In this document: positions 1 through 11,963 of the stretch, in pieces
Layout of the letters: every line of letters begins with the position of its first letter
How positions within the stretch are numbered: position 1 is the stretch's first letter
NCBI GenBank assembly: GCA_951640195.1
Contig: OX621172.1
Span: 1-64,000 of the forward strand
Direction of reading: 5' to 3'
DNA length: 64,000 bases
DNA from: Porpolomopsis calyptriformis
Lineage: Eukaryota; Basidiomycota; Agaricomycetes; Agaricales; Hygrophoraceae
Position numbers and translations under genes: made by a program
The notes under the pieces: model-generated
The model's input: the letters and a program-made list of their open reading frames with translations, nothing else
Database searches by the model: none
What the model was told of the DNA's origin: nothing

Positions 1-2464
1 TAACAACTAATTTTCGATATCGATATCCCTTTTAACGGCGTCAGCCATCATCTGGGTGTTCGGCTGGAAAAGTTAACAAAAGTAAAAGGATATCAACAAA
101 TGAGTGATAGCTAACCCTGTCCATCGTTACGATCGGCGAACTGCAGGTGGTTGAAGTTATCGTGAGTGGTAGACAGATCGACACCTGCGGTTCAAGGTTT
201 TGCTGGTCACGGAAATCTTCTCGTGCCATTATACTTGGTGGAAGGAGATGAGCTTTGGGTCCAAATCTATTATCGCTTAACTCACCCCGCCATTAAGGAA
301 ATGAAGTACACTATGGGATCCATTTTTCGCAGACAATCTCGCAAGATATAAAGCATACGCACGTTTGTTTTGAGCAACAAGGCCAGGCCAGCAATCGAAG
401 TTGTTAGCGTGTTGGAACTGTCGAAGGTATTAATCATTTAACACAATCGAGCAGAGAAATCTCCCTACAAATGCGAACGAGATCAGCGAAGCAATGCTAT
501 ATTTTAAACCGCTTGGTTCATCAAATCAGAACTGATCTGATCAGAAACTTCTTACCAGACGAGTACAGCTGCAATAAGCAACAGTGAACCACTGGCAGAA
601 ATCATGTACATTAGCTCTGCGTACTGGTATTCACGGTGTAAACCATCAAAACCCGAAGGATTGTGTCCATCCTGAAGGTAGATTATCAGGTGCGTAACGC
701 TCGAACAATAAAATCGGCGCAGCGCACCGCCTAAACCCAGTTCTTGATTTGTACAGATAGTAGCACAGCGCAATAGCGAGGCTTATGTCTGCCACCAACA
801 AGGAAGTTTGACCCGCAATCGCAAGGTTATAAAACTCCTGGAGAAGAAGGTGAATTTATTAATAAGTTAGAAGGGCGCACAGCGGTCATCTTGGAATCGT
901 CCTAGACCTGCTGCTTACTTTGGGGTACGACACAAGGGTCCGGAAACCAAAGCTAGATGGAAATTAATCATCACGACATGGATCCATCAAGAACATTTTC
1001 CGAAACAAACAGCTGCACAGTGATGGCTGCCACTCCTATTAGATTCCTATCATATCAATTTGAGAGTGGAACGTACTTGTCCCGATCGCTGCAAAGAAAC
1101 CTGCTCGTTAGGTGTCGTGGCTCTTGTTAACCCTAACGTCTCACCGAACTCGGCTAACGACCAGGCTACCTAAACAGGCATGAGCAACGTCTCGATGAGA
1201 AGAACTGGTGAATTTACAATCCACGCTGTTAAAACTATGCTCCCTTTGCTCACTATCATTTTAACATCAGCGGAAGGAGTAGGTGGGCTTATAGAGGCCC
1301 ACTTGCTGATGAACAGTCGACGCAAGAACATGCTGCCATCGCAAAGTGAGTAACGAGGACATTTTCAACCATGTATTGCGCACCATCGTGTGCAAAACAT
1401 CTGAAGTTCCTACCCATTAATCCCATTCAAGTAAATATCAACGGCATGGCCAGGATCACGGAAGTACCCACCCTCACAGCATATATCACCTGTGGGACCA
1501 TCGATTTAAAGTGCAAAGTAATAAAATAAAATAATAATGAAGCAGACTATCACCTACATCGAAACTCCTATCGAATCATCAATCGGAGTTACGGAGAATT
1601 GTGAATGCTGAGGGCGTAGATCATACCAGAATGGCGTAGCAAGGGCCGCAGGGTCTCCAAAGTTTGTAACGAGAAAGGTGTAGCCCACATGGGCGATTGC
1701 AGCAGTAATCACGCATTCAAGACACCTAGGAGGGTGTAAGCTCGACCGTCATACTCAAGGCATTACTTTCCATTGAAATCCCACCTGAAAATGAGCAATT
1801 ATCAGGGGAGACATGACGAGGTGATCACTCACCAGGAACTTCATGTGGAAGGGATCTTTAACCAGTCCTCTAGTCGAAAAGAAGTACTGATACACTTGGA
1901 GATATATTATGCCAAACAGACTGTTATATTGTGTCCAATCAAAAAGTGTGTTCAAATCGGAACGGTCAGACGCACGCAAAAGTGAAGTACTCTTCGTCCC
2001 CACACAATTAGCACCAGACGAGAGGCGGATGGGTTAAGTCACAAACCCGCAATGAGAATCGGGCCGTAAAATTGATTTTCGATTGCTTTGAGCTCGCCAA
2101 CATCAGCGGTAGCCATGATTTCAATGTGAACTTTGCAACTCTGTAAGTGTATCCGATCTTTGAAAGTTGAGAAGATATACCCATCGCTGAAATTTCAAAT
2201 CAAGATGGCCCCACGATTAATATTAAATCAGTGTTTCTGATCCATTAAACTAATCGGCGATTACATCCATCTCTCCGCGATTCTCGGTTGAGTTTGAGTT
2301 CAGCGTTGTGAACCACCTTGAGTCCTCTGACCCCTCTAGGAGGTGGAGAGGGGTAGGAGTATCGGCGGATAAGGGGGTCGGTTGCAGCAGGCTGCCTCAA
2401 ATGATAGACACGCCCTAAGGCCTGCTCATTTAGTGCCCTCTCGCGTTACCGCTGAGGCTGCTCA
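1..2464. other. No supported gene
   Basis: Mixed-frame sequence with stops in all frames and no exon chain I can join. Two short minus-strand open stretches look slightly protein-like. One at 552-773 is hydrophobic at its end and runs into a GTAAG donor; the other, at 1755-2003, is listed separately. At 2326-2360 there is a short palindromic stretch, CCCCTCTAGGAGGTGGAGAGGGG. An open frame at 2465-2824 has no recognisable family and runs up to the satellite, so I do not call it a gene. Confidence 0.5.
1755..2003 (-). pseudogene. Possible exon of a basidiomycete multi-pass membrane protein
   Basis: An 82-codon open stretch whose middle (TLFDWTQYNSLFGIIYLQVY, then a dozen polar residues, then KFLVS) resembles the first transmembrane segment of the DUF6534-type seven-helix proteins common in mushrooms. 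Minus-strand sequence just downstream (about 1740-1600) can be read as a second helix-containing exon, but I could not join a whole gene. Family resemblance is from memory and weak, and no complete start-to-stop model exists. It is more likely a decayed fragment than a working gene. Confidence 0.25.
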
Positions 2465-2821
2465 GTGGAGAGGTGGTGGCTGACAGCAAGAAGCTGCGGG
2501 AGATATACTGCCCCTTTCACGCTCTACGAAAATGGAATGATTCGTAAACAAGATAATACAAAGCATTTTGTCCCGGCGGCTGAGTTCGAAAAAATTTCGA
2601 CTCTGTTTATGCCCTCCCGATTCTTACTGAATGCGAGATGCAGACAGTCCAGTCAGGAGGCGCTCCTCTGGCTCTGGGTTCAACCACTGCGCGAATACTC
2701 GCGCCCGGGAATACGCAAGCAGTGCCTACCCATCCTCAGGAAACACAGATTGGCCAGCGGGTTGGGGATGCAGGTGGTGAGTGTGCGGCGTTATACAACT
2801 GTTCGTTCACCCGTCGGTTTC

Positions 2822-5200
2822 TGACATCTTGATTTGTAGACCGATGTACATTCATTTCCTCTCGATGAACACTGATAACTGCGTTATGCAATCAGTGGGT
2901 TTACGCGGCGTCATGCCATCGTTTGCTCGTCAATTGGGTTGAATGTCTGGCTTGTTGGTTTCTGACCTCGGTAAGTTCATATTCTGTCGGCGGACACTGA
3001 ATGCGCTATGCACTCAGTCGGTGTTGCACCGTTCACTGTCTGACATCTTGATTCGCAGACCGGTGTCATTCATCTCCTCTCAATGAAACACTGATAACTG
3101 CGTTATGCAATCAGTGGGTTCGACGCGGCGTCATGCCATCGTTGGATCGTCAATTGGGTTGAATGTCTGGCTTGTTGGTTTCTGACCTCGGTGAGTTCAT
3201 ATTCTGTCGGCGGACACTGAATGCGTTCTGTAGTCAACGGGTGTTGCATCGCTCACTTGTCGATTGGCTTGCCGACCGGTGTACATTCATCTCCTCTCGA
3301 TGAACACTGATAACTGCGTTATGCAATCAGTGGGTTCGACGCGGCGTCATGCCATCGTTGGATCGTCAATTGGGTTGAATGTCTGGCTTGTTGGTTTCTG
3401 ACTTCGGTAAGTTCATATTCTGTCGGCGGACACCGAATGCGCTATGCACTCAGTCGGTGTTGCACCGCTCACTGTCTGACATCTTGATTCGCAGACCGGT
3501 GTACATTCATTTCCTCTCGATGAACACTGATAACTGCGTTATGCAATCAGTGGGTTTACGCGGCGTCATGCCATCGTTTGCTCGTCAATTGGGTTGAATG
3601 TCTGGCTTGTTGGTTTCTGACCTCGGTAAGTTCATATTCTGTCGGCGGACACTGAATGCGCTATGCACTCAGTCGGTGTTGCACCGTTCACTGTCTGACA
3701 TCTTGATTCGCAGACCGGTGTCATTCATCTCCTCTCAATGAAACACTGATAACTGCGTTATGCAATCAGTGGGTTCGACGCGGCGTCATGCCATCGTTGG
3801 ATCGTCAATTGGGTTGAATGTCTGGCTTGTTGGTTTCTGACCTCGGTGAGTTCATATTCTGTCGGCGGACACTGAATGCGTTCTGTAGTCAACAGGTGTT
3901 GCACCGCTCACTTGTCGATTGGCTTGCCGACCGGTGTACATTCATCTCCTCTCGATGAACACTGATAACTGCGTTATGCAATCAGTGGGTTCGACGCGGT
4001 GTCATGCCATTGTTTGCTCGTCAATTGGGTTGAATGTCTGGCTTGTTGGTTTCTGACCTGGGTAAGTTCATATTCTGTCGGCGGACACTGAATGCGCTAT
4101 GCACTCAGTCGGTGTTGCACCGTTCACTGTCTGACATCTTGATTCGCAGACCGGTGTACATTCATCTCCTCTCGATGAACACTGATAACTGCGTTATGCA
4201 ATCAGTGGGTTCGACGCGGCGTCATGCCATCGTTGAATCGTCAATTGGGTTGAATGTCTGGCTTGTTGGTTTCTGACCTCGGTAAGTTCATATTCTGTCG
4301 GCGGACACTGAATGCGCCATGCACTCAGTCGGTATTGCACCGTTCACTGTCTGACATCCTGATTCGCAGACCGGTGTACATTCATCTCCTCTCAATGAAA
4401 CACTGATAACTGCGTTATGCAATCAGTGGGTTCGACGCGGCGTCATGCCATCGTTGGATCGTCAATTGGGTTGAATGTCTGGCTTGTTGGTTTCTGACCT
4501 CGGTGAGTTCATATTCTGTCGGCGGACACTGAATGCGTTCTGTAGTCAACGGGTGTTGCATCGCTCACTTGTCGATTGGCTTGCCGACCGGTGTACATTC
4601 ATCTCCTCTCGATGAACACTGATAACTGCGTTATGCAATCAGTGGGTTCGACGCGGCGTCATGCCATCGTTGGATCGTCAATTGGGTTGAATGTCTGGCT
4701 TGTTGGTTTCTGACTTCGGTAAGTTCATATTCTGTCGGCGGACACTGAATGCGCTATGCACTCAGTCGGTGTTGCACCGTTCACTGTCTGACATCTTGAT
4801 TCGCAGACCGGTGTACATTCATCTCCTCTCAATGAACACTGATAACTGCGTTATGCAATCAGTGGGTTCGACGCGGCGTCATGCCATCGTTGGATCGTCA
4901 ATTGGGTTGAATGTCTGGCTTGTTGGTTTCTGACTTCGGTAAGTTCATATTCTGTCGGCGGACACCGAATGCGCTATGCACTCAGTCGGTGTTGCACCGT
5001 TCACTGTCTGACATCTTGATTCGCAGACCGGTGTACATTCATCTCCTCTCGATGAACACTGATAACTGCGTTATGCAATCAGTGGGTTCGACGCGGCGTC
5101 ATGCTATCGTTGGCCGTCGATTGGGTTGAATGTCTGGCTTTTTGGTTTCTGACCTCGGTAAGTTCATATCCTGTCGGCGCTATGCACTCAGCTGGTGTTG
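2822..5200 (+). repeat. 220-bp satellite array with three-monomer higher-order period
   Basis: About eleven direct monomers, phased on the motif ATGTCTGGCTTGTTGG at 2943, 3163, 3379, 3598, 3818, 4034, 4254, 4475, 4691, 4911 and 5130. Spacings are 216-221 bp. The 216-bp monomers starting at 3163, 3818 and 4475 share a distinct variant (TTCTGTAGTCAAC instead of the CTATGCACTCAGTCGG type), so the array also repeats every three monomers (655-657 bp). Each monomer is open for 70-80 codons in one frame, an accident of a near-identical repeat rather than a gene. After 5130 the monomers degrade. Confidence 0.95.
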
Positions 5201-5905
5201 CACCGTTCAGTTGTTGATTGGCTTGGTTTTCTCGCCTCCTAGTTTATAGACCGCTCACGTGCTGTCGGCGAACACTGACTCTTATGTACTCAGTGTGTGT
5301 TACTGACCTGTTAGTTTCAGACTGCGGTAAGTTCATGTCCTGTTGGCTAACACTGAATAAATGCGTGATGCAATCAGTGGGTGTAACACGTCTTATGCCG
5401 CCGTTCATCACTCGATTTTTTGGCTTGTTGATTTACTTCACACGGGTAGGTTCACATTCCGTAGGTGAACACCGAATGAATGGCGAATGGCGAATGCGCT
5501 ATGCAGTCAGCAGATGTAACGTGGCATTATGCTACATTCACCTGTTGGTTGGCTTGGTTTTCTTTCCTCTTAGTTTTCAGACTGGGGTCATGTCCCGTCA
5601 GCGAACACCGAGTGCTATGCAACCACTGGGTGTTGCATAGTGCTATACTACCATTCACCGTCGATTGGCTTGGTTCTGGCCACGCTACCTTACTGCCTTG
5701 AGGCCTAGACAGTAAGGTAGCGTGGCTAACTTTGCCAGCGTAAAAGTGTAGCAGACTGCGCCAGCTTAACTGGTATTGCTAAGCTGCTTCACCGCACCAC
5801 AAAGAGCACAATTGTGGCTGTACAAGGAACCGAACCACATTTTGGTCAAGTCCACTCTGTTCGGAACAGAGGGGTTCAGAAGGAGTTCACTGAAACTGTG
5901 TAGAC
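5201..5905 (+). repeat. Degenerate satellite-related dispersed repeat
   Basis: Diverged sequence continuing the satellite theme (repeated words such as GTTCAT.TCC.GT and GCAATCAGTGGGTGT). Part of it recurs inverted at 19527-19790. The 5779-5905 part includes the short palindrome CTCTGTTCGGAACAGAG, which is also present in the distant copy. No coding potential is supported. Confidence 0.75.
5679..5726. repeat. Perfect 17-bp inverted repeat
   Basis: The left arm GCCACGCTACCTTACTG (5679-5695) is the exact reverse complement of the right arm (5710-5726), with a 14-nt spacer containing AGGCCT. It sits at the edge between the degraded satellite and the dispersed repeat and could form a cruciform or mark an element end. 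Confidence 0.95.
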
Positions 5906-6220
5906 CCCTCTCCCACACTAACTTCCAACAGAATTCGTTCATTTCAGCCATGGCTCAGTAACTTGATGGTGATTCCCATTCCCCCTGTTCACCGCAAGGA
6001 GACAGGTGCTGAATATCCGCTGATACTTGATCATTATTGAGGTTGGAAGGGTGATGGCCACAGTGGAGTTGTGAACCACGCATAACGCTGGTAGGGCATA
6101 GGCAGGGCATCATCACAGTGAATGAAGCTAGCGTCGGGAGGTAATACTTGCCCGGTGGAGTGAGACATGAGCATCGCTGAATACATGACTATCCCTCGCA
6201 TCCCGTCCCGGGAGAGATAA

Positions 6221-7294
6221 TTGGACTGGAGGTCGGGCCATGCTGTAAGAGTCCTATGGCCGCATGCTTACGGTCTCGTTGCGACAGTTATAAAAGAACC
6301 CCCCATTCGAGCTACAATCACATTCAATCCAAAGATGAAACCAAAGGCCGGTGCCTTCAAAGTTGCACACATCGGTCATACCAATATCCCTATCTTCCAG
6401 TCGACTTCATCCTCCACAAAAGTGTGCGTCAAGCAATGCTTTTATCATGATGCTGATGGGGCGCTCGGTCGTGCACCATCCCGCATTGTTTATAATAGCC
6501 ATACCCAATTAAAGAAGTTGACGGTAGAGTCGTACTGTGCGACATGGGGTGCAGCTTTGATGCAACTCGCGTATGACTTTGTGGAGCAGGAGAATGCACA
6601 ACGCGGTCCTCCATCGTTCCCGATTCCTCGATTGCGTTTCGTTCGGGTAGCCCTAGCCGTTGCAGACGATAAAGAGCGGCATACTTTCTTGATTGAGGAG
6701 TGTATTGATGAGGACACCGACGGCGAGTTTCTCAAGTACATCAATAACGACCGTAGCTCTCCTCTTTCCCACCCCAACAACCTTGAGCGACAACAGATAG
6801 GCGAATTTCTCGCCTTCGCTCAGCATGTTCAATATGTGAAGACTCAAAAGTTGGCTTTCGTTTCAGATGTTCAAGGTTTGTTTTCGCATTTAACTGATTC
6901 CGCATTCTGATTATTTCCTGAGAATAGGTGGTACATCACTACTTTCTGATCCCCAAATCATAACAGCCCCGTAAATTTTGTTGCATGCTCACACATCAAT
7001 TTTACTCATGGAATGATATTTAGTGAACTCTCCGGAAACCTCTTCGCTGGTGGCAACATAGGGGCCTGTTTTCAACATTTCACCGATGATCACCTTTGCA
7101 ATAGATTCTGTCGCTACTACATTCCGGAAGGTCTCCCCAAGGCAAAAGCTGGTAAGGCACCCCGCTTTGGTGTATCGCTTGAACAGATGCTGCGGGAAGC
7201 CGAAGACGAAAAAGCGGCAGCAAAAGCAGCAGCGATGAACGATGACCGCGAGCTCACTAATATGAGCATCTCCTTGACGTCTCTCGGACTGTAA
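6221..7294 (+). CDS. Alpha-kinase family protein kinase
   Basis: Three exons join in phase: up to 6875, 6928-6970 and 7024-7294 (introns of 52 and 53 nt). The chain carries the alpha-kinase signature. There is a candidate ATP-binding lysine in KVCVKQCF. The second exon has the core GGTSLLSDPQIIT. The third has a glycine-rich NLFAGGNIG followed by the zinc-binding HLCNRFC, the usual C-terminal landmark. A lysine/alanine-rich tail follows. Alpha-kinases phosphorylate Ser/Thr and are greatly expanded in Agaricomycetes; substrates are unknown. The 5' end is unresolved: the frame opens at 6221 with TTG, not ATG, so the start is probably in an upstream exon. One possibility splices 6244 (CT|GTAAGAG) to about 6290. 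The catalytic core itself looks intact. Confidence 0.82.
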
Positions 7295-7984
7295 TCCCAA
7301 TCCGCATGTATGTCCTTTGAATAATTGCTCTCGTACATATGCTCTCACATCCACAGCTCTTTTACATATGCTTTCATACGCACGGCGCTCCTCGCACATA
7401 CGTTCTCCTAGATACACTCTCGCACACTCAATCATACTCATGCACGTATACTCTCGTACGCTTTCATTCCCTTTATTTAATTCAGATACCTCACTTTAAT
7501 CTCCAAATTTAATTTCTTTTCGTTGTAATGGTTATTTGAGCTTGAGTTGCAGATTGCTATTGAATTAGCCTTGCATGGTGAACCAACCAATCTCTAGGTT
7601 AACCTGGAGGTCTCTCAGTGAGTTTCGAAGCCGATACTTGTGAGCTGGATGGTCGTTCAATTGCTGCTTTGTGTTGAAGTGGGCACGAGTGAATGACTAA
7701 GTCAGGAAACTTCAACCAGCACCCTGATTGCAGTGAAACGCACTAAAGAATGGCTACAACTCTAACTTCTAGGCATCGAGTCATTCGTCAACCCTTCGTG
7801 CTCATGCTGATCACTGTGTAAAGTGCAGACACTACAGCCAAGGAACCTACTTGGCTAACAGAATCAGACACTTTCCTCCTCAACTACAAGCTGTATGGGA
7901 CATAACAGGCTCAAGTTTATCAAGGGAGTATTAGGATGAGAATATCACTACCTCAATGAAACTCGAAGTGCATACATTCATACA
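7295..7984. other. Intergenic, nothing recognised
   Basis: Downstream of the kinase. The stretch 7320-7460 is rich in CTCTCGCACATA-like words but not a clean tandem repeat. No reading frame of interest on either strand. Confidence 0.6.
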
Positions 7985-8083
7985 ATGCAGGGACATTGCA
8001 AAGAGTACAGCGAGCAAGTCTTTGTTTTTCTATTACACACCACCTTTCTTTCTTGCGCTGCCCTATCCCGCTTCACCACCGCC

Positions 8084-8278
8084 ATGTCCGCCATTCAGTT
8101 CAATCAATGCAACCTCTACTTAGCTGGAGGTGACATTCTTAACATCCATCTCCCGGAGCATCCCCCCGAGCCATTTGTCACGCGTAAAAATCCTTCGGAC
8201 CCAGCCCATTTCCTCAAAACACTCACCGTCCGTGCCGCGCGATTTTTTATCCGCGTTTCCCGCAAATTCTTCCAGTGA
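8084..8278 (+). CDS. Short hypothetical open frame
   Basis: From the internal ATG at about 8084, roughly 64 codons with a basic, phenylalanine-rich C-terminus (FFIRVSRKFF). I recognise no family. An in-frame extension back to 7985 adds a hydrophobic segment, so a secreted or membrane peptide is conceivable. The frame is followed by a T-rich run and no clear splice partner. It may be spurious. Confidence 0.2.
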   Translation: MSAIQFNQCNLYLAGGDILNIHLPEHPPEPFVTRKNPSDPAHFLKTLTVRAARFFIRVSRKFFQ

Positions 8279-8488
8279 GTTTTTTTTAAACGTGGGATTC
8301 TCCTTCGCGCTAACTTTCCCGCAAAGTTTCGTCACCGATATGGTCAGAAACGAAAGGAGCGGGTTCAGCTCAATCGTTTGATCGGGGCGCGTCTCTCATA
8401 CTCGCGTGAGCGCGAAGGTGTAGGTTTTTTTTTTTTCTGTTCGGATTGTCATGTATTACTATACTTCAAACAGTAAATATCATACAGT

Positions 8489-8578
8489 GTACCCAAGGTC
8501 CTTTACCTCGGCATGTCATAGATTGACAGGTTGACGGCATTTAAAGTTTTCTTAGCAGGCAAATCTTGCGTTCCATAC
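8489..8578 (+). repeat. Dispersed repeat, copy 1
   Basis: About 90 bp shared with 23452-23540, including CCTTTACCTCGGCATGTC and, further on, TTTAAAGTTTTCTTAGCAGG. Copy 1 has a small internal duplication (GATTGACAGGTTGACGG). The identity of the element is unknown. Confidence 0.85.
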
Positions 8579-8645
8579 TGTATACAACGAAGAAGTAGCT
8601 TTGTAAAAAATCAAAATCTAAACATATTTCACTGCGACATAGCCT

Positions 8646-11619
8646 CTATACAGTAGATATGCTGCTATGAACCGGAGGGAGATTCCTGAAAAAGTTGTTG
8701 TTGGGTAACGGAGCCATGCAAGAGTCGCAGTATGGAAAGTTGCTTACCCCTCTTAGCTCTGAATAGGTAGAGAAAAGTTCCGATGCCCTCTTCCATCGTG
8801 GGGAGGATTGCAAGTCGCAGGCTAGTTTCCCAATCGGATCCTGCATCATGAAATCATTCGCTGTCCGATATCCATGCTCGACCCATCTGAACAGCCCTCC
8901 AGCTGCATACTGTGTACACGAAACACGGGTCTCGTGTGCCTGCACCTTGGTGTTGGAGTGACAGAATATTGCGGAAGGGATAAGCACCGTGGAACCGGGG
9001 GGAAACTCTATCGCCAACTTAATATCCCAAAGTAAAAGGTGGCCTCCTTTTTTCGGATCAAAGTCTCCTAACGCAGTAATAGCACACCACCCAAAGGCAA
9101 GGTTCGAGAAGTCGCGATGAGGCAGACATATCGTCTTAGGACCAAAGTTGAAGGTCATAGCACTCCAGACGCTATTTTTGAAGTTCATCCTAAGCTGTGG
9201 ATGGTGGCCTAGGAGCCCCGACATCGTGGTAGAGTAGTACTTGTACAGGCGTGGTGCCCAAGCTGCAAACAGCCCGTTCGAGAACCCTGCTATCCTTTGG
9301 ATGGCAGAGCATTGTATCAAATCCGTCATGACCGCGTGATTGTTGTGTGTAAGGCCAAGATTTCCTGGAACCTTTACGAAAATGTTCCAAGATCGTGATT
9401 AAAAAAACATAGCGGCAGAGGAAAAGTATACTGTACTTTTTGTCCTCCTCCGAATGAAAAACCGCAGGCGAGGGATGGAGAGCGGCACCGGCGGTGGGAT
9501 GCATCCTTTGCAGAAAATTCGCAAAGCCCCCGAGCTTCTGAGATTCTTTGGGCAGCCTCATTGTGTATGATTTCCCATTCAGGAGACTGGGGACGTCCAC
9601 CTAGAAGAGCTACCACACGCCCCTCAGAATCGAGGATTGGCGTCGCACGACTAGCAGTACATTTTCACCGAATCAGATCGAGAATCTTGTTTGATTGGGT
9701 AGAAATCGACCTACATGCCATCCCATTCCTGGATTCTAAACCCAAATTGGGGTGCGTTTCTCAACACATCCTCCAGAGAATACTCCTTTATCTCGATCCT
9801 CTTGCTCTTCTCTGACCGCAGAGCTGTGAACCCAGGGCCAGTCACAGGAAGGGTCTCCGTTGCTACCGTGGTCGATATTGGGATGGATGACGCGATGTGT
9901 TTCAGTCTGACGTTGGTAGGCTTGACGCATCCCACTTTTATCGTGTGGAGGGATGCTTCCTGCCGTCGCTCCCTGCGATGCTTGTGGCTTGATTTCTTTG
10001 ACCTCTTGACAGTTGAAGTTGTTCGAGGGTGACCTTTGACAGAGGGAATACTCTTCCTTACATGCAGGGGGGAAAGGGGCGGGTTTGGTCCCTTATTGGC
10101 CAGTATGTTCATACCTCTGATCATTGGTAAGAGGTTGGCTTTCTTTGTTCCCCAGCATGTATCTCCTGGATGTCCTGTATAGGAATGTTATGTTTTCATT
10201 TAATAGTTACGATATTTCTGCCTTACCATCGAGATCGTTGGGTTCTATCATATATGACATATCCCCTACCGGAGGAGGCTGATTATAGGGCAAAAATGCC
10301 TGCCCTTCAGTCGGGTCATAGTCTGGATGCTGCTCGATGTCAATTGCAGCCTGGAGGCGAGGGAGGAGGAGGATGTTGGTCTGGATCGGTATACCAGAAG
10401 CTTCCAACAATGTGTTACTGCGTAGCAAATCCTTTAATGTTAGCCATGAGTCAATGCATTCGTTGTGGAACTTGTGGGGTTCCTCTCACAGGCATTTCAC
10501 TTTAAGAATGGGTAGTACTTGACGACTTTGCAACTCACAGTGGGCTTCAACTTAGACTCACGTGACACACATTTTTTTTTTTTTTTTTTGATTTCAGCAT
10601 TTATATACCGCAACAAGCAAGCGTACGTGCTAAGACGTGGTGGCTGGTTATCTATGACCAGCCCTGCTACTTTGTTTATATACATATGAGGGGGTCAATC
10701 CCTGGGGCTTTGGGTGACGCAGTGAGTCTCGTGATTTGTGGGTTGAGTTGGGTGTTTTCTTATTGTGCTGGAGTTGCACCGTTTTCGGCATTTGGGGGTG
10801 TGGCCATAGGTTGGCCTTCCTGGGCTAGGTTGCCCTCGGTTGTGTCGTCATCCTGTTGGACTGGGACTGTGGGTTCTTCATCGAACGTGGGGGATTTGGG
10901 TTTGGCATAGGGTCTGCCTGTCTTGGTGAACGCTCCAGGTTTGAGTATGAACGATCTCTGGCAGTGAGATATTTCTTGATGCTTTCCGGAGGAGGTTTTG
11001 GTGTTCGTCGTATTGCGGGCACTCTTGTATTATGTGTTCTCGCGTTTGTAACCCGTCTAAAGGGTCCCTTGTGGGCACCCTGAGTGCAGTAAGGCAATGC
11101 TTCTTGACGTGTGTGGCCCTCAGCGATGTAGCATCTCCCCTATAGGTGTACTACCTGGACCAGGTCGACATAAGTCTCCCTAATTGGTGTGGCAAAGAAA
11201 CCAGCGGTCCAAAGACCTCCCAGCTAGGTACAGTCCAATAGCAGAGTTGGTCATTACGACCTCCCTAAAGGGTACAGGTGGGGATCACACCCAGCTGCAC
11301 ACACACACGGACACTAACCACTGCACCGACGTGGTAACAACATGGATGGGTACGCTCTGCCTTTCTCAGAGACCCACCGGCGATGGATTTTGACCTCTCG
11401 AGCCCAACCAGGGATTTTCTCCCTAGTTGGCTACGGCCCAGTGAATGACTCCAGGGCAACGTGACACACATTTCTGTAGAAAGGCTGTAGAAAGGAATGT
11501 TTCGATTAACGTTCCCTTCTTTCTTTGCCTCCAGTCACAGTTCAGTTCCAGTTCAGTTAATCAGTATCAATGACTTGGCCTACTAAGCTGCAGTAGCCGA
11601 GAATACTATCCAAATACAT
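8646..11619 (-). pseudogene. TET/JBP-type 2OG-Fe(II) dioxygenase-like gene, 5' exon split by a LINE
   Basis: Four exons join in perfect phase on the minus strand: 10482-10227, 10174-9715, 9650-9437 and 9371-8646 (552 codons; introns 52, 64 and 65 nt). The domain shows HRD (about residues 395-397), a distal histidine in CHSN (about 448) and an arginine in HETR (about 459), as expected for iron and 2-oxoglutarate ligands. It matches the large Agaricomycete family I know as TET/JBP-like and linked to KDZ transposons. TET/JBP enzymes oxidise methylated cytosine or thymine in DNA; activity here is inferred. Upstream, a 56-nt intron (10483-10538) leads to a short exon interrupted at 10575-11458 by a LINE fragment. 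Removing it restores an exon starting at 11473 and a possible first exon with ATG at 11619. The catalytic part is intact; the 5' end probably is not. Confidence 0.75.
10575..11458 (-). mobile_element. 5'-truncated non-LTR retrotransposon (LINE) fragment
   Basis: An insertion of about 884 bp in reverse orientation: the poly(A) tail reads as a T-run at 10575-10589. It is flanked by direct repeats ACGTGACACACATTT at 10560-10574 and 11459-11473, a 13-15 bp target-site duplication. The body contains the C-terminal end of a LINE ORF2 in shifted frames (LQTREHIIQECPQYDEH, then RKASRNISLPEI), a motif seen at the 3' end of basidiomycete LINE polyproteins. Frameshifts and stops make it dead. The 5' part (about 11260-11350 on the minus strand) has tRNA-promoter-like words (GTGCAGTGGTTAGTG and GGGTGTGATCC), so a SINE-LINE chimera is possible. 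Confidence 0.85.
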
Positions 11620-11963
11620 GACGGGAGGGGAGAAAGATTGAGAAGGAGCAGGCAAGGCGAGGATCAGAGTCAACGGCGGGAATGAGGATGGGTGTGGGCG
11701 AATAGGCAGGGCCTAATACTGTATTGCGAACAACATACCACCGATATATAAATACTAGATTTTGACCAATAAATGCTGGCCTCTGCCACACTGAACTTGG
11801 AAGAAGCTTGTAAAAGATGATGCTCAGACTTGCAACAAAGGAAGGTCTTATCTGTTGATCACACAGAGGATACTATCGAACACTGCCCCATGCTCAGGAG
11901 GCAACTTGTATCAAAGGAAGATGTGGTACAATATAGTCGTATACATGGGCAGGTCCACACCAC
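11474..11963. promoter_or_regulatory. Intergenic and likely upstream region of the dioxygenase gene
   Basis: Lies between the end of the PHD/CHAT-like gene (11964) and the dioxygenase 5' exon, both on the minus strand. A TATTTATATA stretch near 11745-11760 (minus strand) lies about 130 nt before the candidate ATG at 11619. No other gene is seen. Confidence 0.35.

Noticed and set aside
3379..5129. Repeated 72-80 aa frames starting MSGLLVSD
   Set aside because: Direct consequence of the 220-bp satellite; no start context, no introns, same frame reused.
2822..5200. CRISPR-like array
   Set aside because: Whole monomers repeat without short constant repeats and unique spacers, and the genome is eukaryotic.
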